Origin: Nilaparvata lugens
Taxonomy: Eukaryota; Arthropoda; Insecta; Hemiptera; Delphacidae
Direction: 5' to 3'
NCBI RefSeq assembly: GCF_014356525.2
Contig: NC_052512.1
Location: 978,797-1,042,796, forward strand
Length of the DNA: 64,000 nucleotides
Shown here one piece after another: positions 37,541 to 46,885 of this stretch. The translations under genes were made by a program, and so were the position numbers. The notes beneath the pieces were generated by a model. It was not told the DNA's origin and did not search any database. It saw only the letters and a program-made list of their open reading frames with translations. Each line of letters begins with the position of its first letter. The stretch's first letter is position 1.

Positions 37541-38891
37541 CATCATTCAAGACTCAGAAAGACATAGATCCCACTAAATAGCAGAGCATGACAGACGAAT
37601 AAAAGGGTAAGGTAAAACTAAAACTAGGAAGGCTTAAAACTAAGAAAATCTCAAATACAAGAATAGTCATGAATGCATCAGATAGTTCGGTGTCCGTTGG
37701 AAAAATAGAAATTCTAGTCCAAATTAATTTACAGTGCACTATTATAAACTTATCAGAGTCCAGCAGATAATCCAATGTGGTGGCAGTGGTAGATGATGAT
37801 GGGAGCGAGCAGGTGGGGGAGCGAGAGAGAGCCAGGGCGGCGGCAAGAGAGAGAGCGCGTGCGAGAAGTCACAGGAACCAGGTCTGAAAACAGGAAGAAA
37901 ACTCCAGCAGAAACACAGCAGAAAAAGTACAGAGAGTATATCAAAGTCATTGAGAGGATAGACAATTAAAAGAGAGTGTACAGAGAGATGGAAAATAAGA
38001 ACGAGAAATATGAATCAGCAGATTGATTTCAAATTGCAGTTGACGGTTATTAGAGAGAAGAATGTGCGAGAGGACTAAGCTGTGTGAGAATACACATAGA
38101 TTATGTAAGATTATTGTCTAAAAAGGTGGATGAAGAGAGAGAGATATAGGAGAAAGTAGTAAAAATCCGGTGCATAAAATGAGGTAGATAATAAGAAAAT
38201 GAAATTGGGAGGATGAAAAAAACCGAAGGAGAGAGATGCAAGAGTAAGAGAGAGCGAAGGAATTGATACAGATATCATAGAGTACAGAGTTAATGATGTT
38301 GGTATATAAATGAAGTAAGCATGCCTATATTATAAAAATATACAGTATAACACTAGTTTTGAGCATGATTGAGCTAATTTGGAGGGAGGTCAGAATGAGA
38401 AGAGGAAGGAAGAGAAGAAATAATATAAGTACAGACAGGTAATACTGCATATAGAAAAACAGAATAACGAATATTAAATAGAATACGCGAATAGAAGGTT
38501 GGAATGTACCATGGTGAAAATCACAATAGAAGTTCACCGTCATAATTCACCGGCATTATTATGATTACTGTTATTTCTGTTATTGTCAATTCCACGAAAA
38601 GTCACTTGAATCCTGCTGCAAGTTTAATATACACACTAGTAATATACATGTGGAAAAGGGATTCAGGCTTGGTTGATAAACAGAAATAAATTAATAGCTT
38701 ACGGATTTGACAATGAACTGAGATTAGGAAATGCGGTAGACACACAGTAATTCAAAAAAGGTTACCTACACATGTATTATTAAAGTAAACTTTGGTTTTG
38801 ACTAATTATCATAATTATTCTAACAACAGTGGGGAAGGCTTCTATTTTTGGACTATGCTATCTTAAGATGGAAAGTAACGCTGAAAAAAAA

Positions 38892-38929
<38 letters not shown>

Positions 38930-39489
38930 GTACTTTATTTATGTAGATTAGAATATATACTGGCTTATACACTTATATGCAATAGCTTACAATACAGCAA
39001 AATTATAGATGAATGCTATCGAACCGTCTCTTCCACATGGTGCCCAATCATATATGAGCCCGGGTGAACAGGATGGATGCATAAAATGGTGTGGATGATT
39101 TTCAAAATAATTTCATTATTTGAAACAATGTTCATCTATTAACATTTTGCATAGCTCTCATAGAATGCATTACTATTGGTGTTGAATGATATTATTTTAG
39201 GATCAACACGGCTTAATAGGAAATTCTAAAATCTTGTTGTATTAAACATTGTCTTACAGGGTGCAATTCTATGGTCATCGAATGCTATCAAGTCTACACA
39301 ATATATATTAATAATTATAAATTTTATAAACGAATGATGTATATGTTATTTTTCAGATGAGCAAAGCAAAAGATGTAGGCAGCCGTCAAGCAGTCCAGAC
39401 GAGTTTGTTCTGCTAGAGAAGGCATTCAAATCCTGCCTGTAGACATTATATTATAATAAAGCACACATGGAGGGTCCTGTCAGGACTCT

Positions 39490-41890
39490 CATACCTTCCT
39501 GTTCAACCTGGAGAAGAAAATCGTTCACACCATCACCAACAATTCATGAACATGGGACCATCAAGTTCAACCTTGTATTAGAGTCAACATGTTCCCGCAC
39601 AACTTGAAGCAAGAGGAGTTTCAGAATGTAGCCTTTAAGACTCCAAACTACTCAATCTTCAACATCATAGATCTCCCTAACACGTAAGTGAAGCAGTGAG
39701 CACTCTACTGGATGAGAAGGCAAAGTTCGAAGGAAACTCAAGTAGATGGAGTCCTCTGATCATCGATAGACTCCTCATACGCATGAGCAAGCTTATACCA
39801 CTACAAGGATCTTCCTATATCTAGCTACCAGCCAAAATAGCAGCACGCAAAGCCGTCATCAACCCAAAGAATAGTGATCAACAATGTTCAAGTGGGTAAT
39901 CCTTGCCGAACATGTGCAAGGAGCAAATCCCCATAATAGGTATCATCATTTGTTGAAAAATACAATTTCAACAGAATATAATTTCGCACCAGCATTAATC
40001 AAATCAATCGTTTTTAGAAGGATAATCATGTAGTGTCAGTCACATCTAAGGTGTGGATGAGAAAATATCATATTTCCGAGAAGAGCCAGTGAGGAGATGG
40101 CTGATAATCACTTTGATCTTCTCCTTCTATGTGAGAGTGAAAATGATGGCAGCAGTGACGACACCTTTTTTGAGGATTAGAATGAAGCAAAAATCAATAG
40201 CCACTACTGCTACATTAAGAACTTTGAAAGACTCGTTGGATCCCAGCTCACAAAGCATCATGGAAATATCATCATTTGTCATCGATGCGTTACCTATTAT
40301 TCAACTATTAGAAATGATGAGCAAAAGATGAGGGATCACGAACAGTTTTGTGCCAACAACAAATCTGCAAGGATCATCATGCCTAAGCTGAGAGAAAGAT
40401 GTGTTTGAAGATGTTCGTTTGGAGACTCATGATCTGGATTATGCACACTACTTCACATCACCAGGCTTCTCCTTTGATGTTATGCTGAAGTATACAAAAG
40501 TTGAACTATAACTCCTGACTGACTATGACATGTATATGTTCATTAAATGAGGCATCAAAGGCGGAATAACAACATGTGTTCATCGACATGCCATTGCCAA
40601 CAACACTTACACACGAGCGTCTCCAAGAAGCTTCATCATATCTCATGTATACAGACGCCAACAACCTGTATGACTAAGCGATGTGTCAGCCGCTTCCATG
40701 TCGAGAGTTTCAGTGGATGGGGCAAGAAGAGTTGGAAGCATTGGCAAGGGGTATGACAGTTAGTCCAGATGAAATGAAGTATGGCTGAATTCTCGAAGTT
40801 GACATTGAATACCCCTCCGAATTGCACGATGAGCACAATGACCTCTCATTCCTGGCAGAAAACAAGAAAACTCCAAAGTCCGTACATGTAGGACTCATGA
40901 CAACATTGACCGACTGTGAGCATTATGTTTGTCACTACTGCGCTCTAGAACAGGTGGTACAGCATGGACTGAAGATTGAAAAGGTGCATCAAGGTGTAAA
41001 GTTTGTACAAGAAAACTTTCTAGCACCCTACATCATGCTCGATATCAAGCTAAGACAACAGTCAAAGAACAAGTTTGAGAAAAATTTCTCCAAATTAATA
41101 AACAATGCTGTCTTTGGCAAGACAATGGGGAATATGAGAAAGAGAATGAACATGGATCTTTTTAATGAGGAGAAGTGACTGAGAAAACTGATTGTTTGAC
41201 CGATATACAAGGATTGTATTCTTGTCTTTGGCAAGAATATCTGTGCTGTAACATTCCATGAGGAAAAAGTAGCTGAACAAGCCTATCTTCATTGGTTTGA
41301 CAGTGTTGGACATTGGCAAGACATTAATGTACCAGTTCCACTATGATGTGATGAGACCTCTTTACAAAGACCGCCTCAAACTGCTCTATCTAGATAAAGA
41401 CAGTCTATTCCATCTAGTGGAAACTGAGGATATGTATAAGGATATCGTTGACAAAGAGGAGCTGGAAGTGGAGTGTTTGACACCTCTGAGTACCCTGCTT
41501 ACCACCCATGCTATTCTGAAACCAACAAAATGGTACTTGGAGCTCAAGGATGAGTAAGCAGCCAGGGCTCCACTTGAATAATTGGGGCTGACATCAGATC
41601 TGTATGCCTGCAGATGCATCACAAAAGATTCGGCTCAATTGAAGAGTGGCTTGACAAAGAAGGCTGAAGGAGAAAGGAGACCAATACTTGGACAAGAACT
41701 TCCAAAAACCCAACCCAATGCCAACTGTTACATCAGCTTTTAAGACTTTATTGACTGTCTCTATGAGAACAAAGATATTTATAGAGAGCAAGTGATGTTT
41801 GGTACTGGAAAACATGAAATCATGACTCTGGTGCAGAAGAGAAGGTGCTAAGCAATGCTGATGAAAAAGGTTGTAAAGCCATATTTGACC
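39490..41890 (+). pseudogene. Decayed protein-primed DNA polymerase B (Polinton/Maverick or adintovirus-like)
   Basis: Fragments of a type-B DNA polymerase run colinearly through several frames: amino-terminal pieces near 39540-39880 and 40180-40420, then YTKVEL and DYDMYMFIK near 40490-40545 with GIKGGIT just after, KLINNAVFGKTMGNMRKR (fingers/motif B region, about 41090-41145) and RLKLLYLDKDSLFH (motif C region, about 41370-41415). In motif C the usual second acidic pair reads DKDS. Frameshifts and in-frame stops make it non-functional. No capsid, integrase or protease gene is seen nearby, so only the polymerase survives here. It sits just outside the right arm of the inverted repeat. Confidence 0.78.
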
Positions 41891-42948
41891 TACATGTGCC
41901 CAGCTGGCAGTCTGTCAGTGGAGCATGTGAATTTTTGAATAAGTAAATCTTTACCACTGCATTGACTGGCTTCACAGTTATAATGAAGAGGTGGATAAGG
42001 ATTTCAAATATTGCACAGGACAATAAGGCACAGGCATCAATCCAACTTGCTACCATCTGACAAAGGGGTCAGCGGTGTGAGATGATACTGAGTGTGATCA
42101 ACGACGGCATTTTAATTAGAATTCCCTATACTTTTTATGACCTGTAGTACTGCTTCGAATTAATACTATGACCCTGTATTTCAGTCAATTTGATTTCAGA
42201 GATTATGTTGAACCATTTTTAAATAAATCTTGAGAGTGTATTATTTCTGAAGATTTAATTATAGATACTGTGAATCGCTGATTCATCCAACACATTTGGT
42301 GGAGAATATAGTTGGTTGATAACTTTATTAATCTGTCAATAATAATAAATAAAAATACTAGTACAAGATTGGTCATGCATGGAGACAGGATTAAAAATGA
42401 AAGATACACCATTGAATCAATAAATATAATTACAATTAAATTAACGAGCAAAAATAAAATATGAAGCAACAAATATGAAAACAGTATGAGAAAATATGGA
42501 AGAAAAATATCACAGATGGCTCAATCAAAATTCTTATTCTGCTTAATAGCATCAACTAATAATTTTTATGATTTTCACATCAGCATAGATTTCTATAGCT
42601 CAAGCATTGGACTTGCTTCTGCTTATCGAATAGTTGTTTTATAACTCAGTATTCCAACAATATCAAGGATTTCAAATATTAACTCTCAGGGTCTGAGTTC
42701 GGCCGTCAGTGGAATTCAGATAAATGATTTATCTTATGAACTTTGAGCTTCCATAATTCTTATTATACTAATAATACTGATTTTTAAATATGTTAACGAC
42801 TTCACTGAGTTCAGTTCATTACTTATTAAGAGTTTTTAAGATTTAAACTTTGATAATGAGTAAAATTAATTCTTATAAGGGAATCAGTCTGTTGCTCTCA
42901 TGTTGTTTGGCGTCTTGGTCAGTCTCTGGCAAGCAAGTGGGCAGTTGG
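41891..42948. other. AT-rich intergenic stretch
   Basis: No recognisable gene. The first ~200 bp may still be polymerase tail. The rest is low-complexity AT-rich sequence with only short hydrophobic frames. Confidence 0.5.
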
Positions 42949-43117
42949 TTCACTATGAAGAGATAGCAGACCTCATGGTGTCCTCCAGCGTTATTGCCCT
43001 GTCACCGCTGGCTCAATCTTTGAATAGTAGACTTGAGATGCGCGGGAACACTAGCGTCAGGTGATCAATTTTCATAACGGCAAGGAAAGTTGTGTGAGTG
43101 CGCCACACCAGATTTTT
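42949..43117. repeat. ~170-bp dispersed repeat, copy 2
   Basis: Second copy of 21588-21762, same orientation, ending CCACACCAGATTTTT. Shared features include the GC-rich core ATGCGCGGGAACACTAGCG. The flanks of the two copies are unrelated, so these are the approximate boundaries of the unit. Confidence 0.8.
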
Positions 43118-43238
43118 GTCAATGTACTTGAACAAAACGGCGACAAAAAGACATTTGATAAGCAAGGAATTTATATAACTTTAAAGGAGATTATAAAATG
43201 GATGATGATTATAACATAATAATATGCCACTCAATTAT

Positions 43239-43338
43239 NNNNNNNNNNNNNNNNNNNNNNNNNNNNNNNNNNNNNNNNNNNNNNNNNNNNNNNNNNNNNN
43301 NNNNNNNNNNNNNNNNNNNNNNNNNNNNNNNNNNNNNN
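43239..43338. other. Assembly gap of exactly 100 N
   Basis: Second 100-N scaffold gap. Order and orientation of the contigs on either side rest on scaffolding alone. Confidence 0.99.
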
Positions 43339-43477
43339 CAGTGTTTCTATCAGTTGAGGATCTGATACCTGAAATTATTATGAATTGTTAATATATCGAT
43401 TGTTAAAAGTTATAAGACTTGAAAGAGAGAAAAAATATAAGAAAATCTTGTTTTTTGAAAATACATCACTTTGAAAG

Positions 43478-45607
43478 TATGAAAGTATTTATTGCCAAAA
43501 TCAAAAGTACATAAAAGCAGCAATATCTGTAACTAGAATTAAAACATAAAAAACTAAGTACAATATGTGTGTTTATAAATCATTAATCCTAACTCATCAA
43601 TTTGGCAGACACTAGCATAAGATAAACTTGTTCGCTAGTGCCGGTTGCATCAAACAAAATAGGTAACCGAAAATAAATACAAAAGATAGCAAGACAGTGC
43701 TGGCCCATCTTCAACTAACAGCATACAAAAACAATAAATCCAAAATCAACAATCCATATTGTAGGTAGGCCTACTTAAAATTTAAATAAACTCTAATTTG
43801 AAAAATTAATTATCCTTTATCCAGTTGTTAACCAGAAATTTCTTTTTCTTATTCAGATTATATCTGTTAAACACAAACTCCCCCGGTACTATATTAATTA
43901 ATCTTGTGCTGATATAAATCAATTGCCTTCGAACTATTTTCAAGTTAGCCGGATAGGTCCAATACCTATTTAAGGTTCCAGGACGAAGGGCATAAGGATT
44001 ATCCTGAACAACAAAATAACCTTCATATTTATTTATATATTTAAGAAGCCTGAATATATATAGTTGTCTCACAGTTTTTACTTCTAATTCCTTAAAAATT
44101 AGGTCCGTGCTGTAAATTCTTGGCTTCATTAAAAGCGTTTTGACGTGACAACGTCTTATAAATTGGTTTGCCGGGAGACACTTCAAGAAACTGCGTTACG
44201 TTCCCACGTTATGCGCTCACAATGAGAGCGAGTGAGAGCGTTCGTTTCGGTTCACGGTCGTCTGGAAAAGAGCACGAATAGGAGCAGTGGCGAGCAATGC
44301 CGCACCAACCCGAAGGCATTCACCTGGAGAGAGAGTGAAACGGAGCAGTCAACCTGCGCAGGCGCCGCAAGCAATCTCCTGCGACTGCGCCACTAATTCA
44401 AAATGTCAAGTCAATGGTTGTCTCTCTCGCTCTTAGGTGGGCGCGGGCTAACCATGCCCGAGTGGAAGGGACGCGTGCCTCTCACTCACTCTCATTGTGA
44501 GTTATTATTTCATCCTTCTTCCTACTATAAGAATGAATATTCACATTAAAATTATTTTACCACTCAAAGTCGTTGTCACGTAAAACTTTCGCCCGTATAC
44601 CGACTTTACAGGAAACCATGCAATTTTTTTTATAATTAGTTTTTGTGCTACAAAAATTTGGTTCAGATGTCAATCTAATGCACCTCCCCATATGGTTATC
44701 CCATCACACCCAAGTATTTAACACTTTGTTCTCTTTTTATGGGCACACAATCACAGTTATCTTCATTCCCGTAATAGTTACAATTCGAATGTATTCTAAG
44801 ACTGTGATTCTCATCTGGTTTGCCAATACTATTTGCGGAAAATATCAAGTACTTGGTTTTGCCTACATTTAAACTTAAGGTATTTACATCCATCCATTTT
44901 TTAACGAAAGCCATATCCTTCTCTGCTTCTTCAAAAGTGCGGTACCAAATATTCCCTGAGAATATCACACCAGTGTCATCGGCGAATGACACAATCTTAC
45001 CGTTACGTAATTTTAACTTCAGCAGATCATTTACATACAAAATGAAGAATAACGGCGATAACACCGTACCCTGATGAAGACCAAAAGATGTCAATTTTTC
45101 AGTGTTACCTTGATATACCTGATATCTATCCTGTAAATAGCTCCTAATAAGACATAGTGGTAGTCCTCTTATTCCATACCTGCCAAGTTTCGAAAATAAA
45201 TTTTTGTGAGGGACCGTATCAAACGCCTTGGATAAATAAAAAAGAACTGTGAGTGTTTTCCTATTATCATTCAAGCTCTGAGATATTTCTCTCGTAAAAT
45301 ATATTAATGCATCTTCGGTGCTTCTATCAGACTGAAAACCATATTGATTTTTGTCTATTATGTTATTTTTAAAAATAAATTTTATGAGCTGGTCCTTTAT
45401 TATTTTCCCAAATATTTTTGTAATATTAGAGAGCAGACTTATAGGTCGATAATTTATTGGATCGCAAGGATCACCCTGTTTTAGAATAGGCTTGATTATA
45501 GTTACTTCAAGTGTGTTTGGGAATTTCTCTGTTTCAAAGCATTTGATTCTTAATTGAGACGCCGAGTAGTAAACATCGTTGTATAGAGCTGCGGAACATA
45601 ATAACAA
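43478..45607 (-). pseudogene. LINE C: reverse transcriptase and carboxy-terminal part, inactive
   Basis: Minus-strand LINE, with an RT frame at 44696-45607 (303 codons) and a carboxy-terminal frame at 43806-44186 (DLIFKELEVKTVRQLYIFR). RT motifs are NYRPISLLSN, YGFQSDRSTEDAL, LHQGTVLSPL and SFADDTGV. Motif A reads FYLSKAFDTV: the first catalytic Asp is Tyr. After the RT comes a Cys cluster (DNCDCVPIKRE) like that of the helicase-bearing LINE, so the two belong to the same clade. The region between RT and carboxy terminus is broken by a MITE (44216-44501). The 3' UTR ends at about 43478 with AATAAA and an ATACTTTC repeat. The upstream part of ORF2 is at 52340-52800, beyond the inserted element. 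Confidence 0.8.
44216..44501. mobile_element. 286-bp GC-rich MITE inserted in LINE C
   Basis: Terminal inverted repeats CTCACAATGAGAGCGAGTGA and, inverted, CTCACAATGAGAGTGAGTGA (one mismatch in 20). The interior is clearly GC-richer than all its surroundings (for example GCGCAGGCGCCGCAAGC near 44357). No clear target duplication could be fixed. No coding capacity. Confidence 0.7.
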
Positions 45608-45675
45608 TTGTGTTGTGATTATTGCAAAAGTGAGTTATAGCTGATAGACTAGTGAATCCATCCGTTACGTTACGT

Positions 45676-46698
45676 ATGAGATCACCGGTCAGGGCGCCAT
45701 ATGGATTAATTCCGGAATTCGAGGAAGTGGGAGAAGAGCAGGAGCAATCATCATCTTCAGGACAGGTCCAGGAGTCCCCTACAATGGAGAAACCAGCAGA
45801 GCAATCTACATCAAAGGTAATCAGCAATGAATTTTCAAAGGATTATGAACTTTTAAAGCAGATAAAGCACGAACTTAATCTATGGGCGGAAGCGGAATAT
45901 GAAAAAAGAAAAGTTCTGAGGGCTGATTTCGACAGATTTATTTCAATAACTAATGAATTGTCGGAAACAATCGTCAAACTAGAAACAAGGTCAGTGACAA
46001 TTTCACAGCTAGCGGCAGGGCTCGGAAACACTAATAAGGGTATTCAGGAGTCCCTTAAAAATATAAATAAGGCGGTAGACACTATGAAACAAAGTGAAAG
46101 TAGGCCTATGTTAAGCTATGCTGATATGGTGCAGTTGCCAGGAAAATTGAAGGACAATAAAGTTGCAGGGAACAATGTTAGGAAACTACAACCACAGGAG
46201 CATATAGTTATGTTGCAGCCAGTCAAACCAGTCCTGAACGAAGTGGAAAACAGTAGAATTATTAAAAATGTATTGCGGGAGAATATCAAAAACAAAGACG
46301 ATATTAGAGTTAAAAAGACCGTGAATGTTAGAGGAGGTGGCCTCATGATTTTTCTGAATTCGGAAGAGGACAAGAAGAAAATCATTGAAAATGAGGCGTT
46401 GAAGACTGGAAATATGAAAAATTTGAAAATAGTTGAACCACAGAATAGGAAGCCACGTTTAATAATTTACGATGTCCCTAGTGATTTAAGCAAAGAGGAA
46501 CTAGCCGAGAGTATTTTCAACAAAAACTTTGCTATCTCTGAACTAGGAAAAGAATCATTTTTAAACGGATGTAAGCCTCTCTACAAGGTTGGACCAAAGA
46601 ACAAGGAAGTAGTTCATTGGATCATTGAATGTGAGCCCGAGATAAGAAGAATTCTAATAAATAGGTCACGTTTCAAAGTATTGCAAAAAAGAAAGTGA
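45676..46698 (+). CDS. LINE ORF1, gag-like RNA-binding protein (frame-shifted before its zinc knuckles)
   Basis: 340 codons from the first ATG (MRSPVRAPYGLIPEFEEVGE). An acidic, Ser/Gln-rich amino end is followed by a predicted coiled-coil-like region rich in Leu, Glu and Lys (about residues 50-130), then a basic region and a part that could be an RRM-like fold (about residues 215-330: GGGLMIFLNSEED, PRLIIYDVPSDLSKEELAES). This is the usual architecture of Jockey/R1-type ORF1 proteins, which coat the LINE RNA and accompany it to the target. The frame ends at TGA 46696-46698 immediately after an A6 run (46685-46690), but the next frame continues into two zinc knuckles. The true protein therefore probably extends to 46885, with a one-base error or mutation, or programmed frameshifting, at the A run. 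Confidence 0.8.
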   Translation: MRSPVRAPYGLIPEFEEVGEEQEQSSSSGQVQESPTMEKPAEQSTSKVISNEFSKDYELLKQIKHELNLWAEAEYEKRKVLRADFDRFISITNELSETIVKLETRSVTISQLAAGLGNTNKGIQESLKNINKAVDTMKQSESRPMLSYADMVQLPGKLKDNKVAGNNVRKLQPQEHIVMLQPVKPVLNEVENSRIIKNVLRENIKNKDDIRVKKTVNVRGGGLMIFLNSEEDKKKIIENEALKTGNMKNLKIVEPQNRKPRLIIYDVPSDLSKEELAESIFNKNFAISELGKESFLNGCKPLYKVGPKNKEVVHWIIECEPEIRRILINRSRFKVLQKRK

Positions 46699-46885
46699 AG
46701 TCTGCGGTCACTGTGCTGAAGATCATAGTACTAAAGATTGTCCAAATACCGCCAAGGAAGCAATATGTAGCAATTGTAAGAAGAACAAAAAGCCATCAAA
46801 TCATAAAGTTCACGATCCACAATGTCCTAGCCACCAGAAATCATTGCAGCAATTGATTGAAAAGACTAATTATGGGATTGTTTAA
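46691..46885 (+). CDS. ORF1 carboxy terminus in the next frame: two zinc knuckles
   Basis: In the frame one base on from ORF1, the sequence encodes CGHCAEDHSTKDCPN (CX2CX3HX4C) from 46703 and then CSNCKKNKKPSNHKVHDPQC from about 46772, a second Cys/His cluster. It ends at TAA 46883-46885. Gag-type knuckles at the end of ORF1 are standard in this LINE group and bind nucleic acid. The helicase ATG (46872) lies inside the last codons, giving a 14-nt overlap. Confidence 0.75.
   Translation, partial: ESEVCGHCAEDHSTKDCPNTAKEAICSNCKKNKKPSNHKVHDPQCPSHQKSLQQLIEKTNYGIV

Larger units (their letters stand above)
21881..39489 (-). repeat. Right arm of the giant inverted repeat
   Basis: Reverse-complement copy of 1-18391. 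It lacks the counterparts of left-arm 2222-2818 and 4682-5605, and carries about 0.78 kb (36269-37049) not present on the left, where it replaces about 115 bases. Unlike the left arm it is continuous with unique flanks on both sides: the spacer 18492-21880 and the polymerase fragment from 39490. Confidence 0.95.

Noticed and set aside
1..39489. Palindrome as a missed-adaptor single-read artefact
   Set aside because: Such artefacts give arms with identical structure; here the arms differ by insertions and deletions of 0.6-0.9 kb and the join lies at an N gap.
45534..46385. Minus-strand frames opposite ORF1
   Set aside because: Shadows of ORF1 with no motif; LINE C does not extend there.
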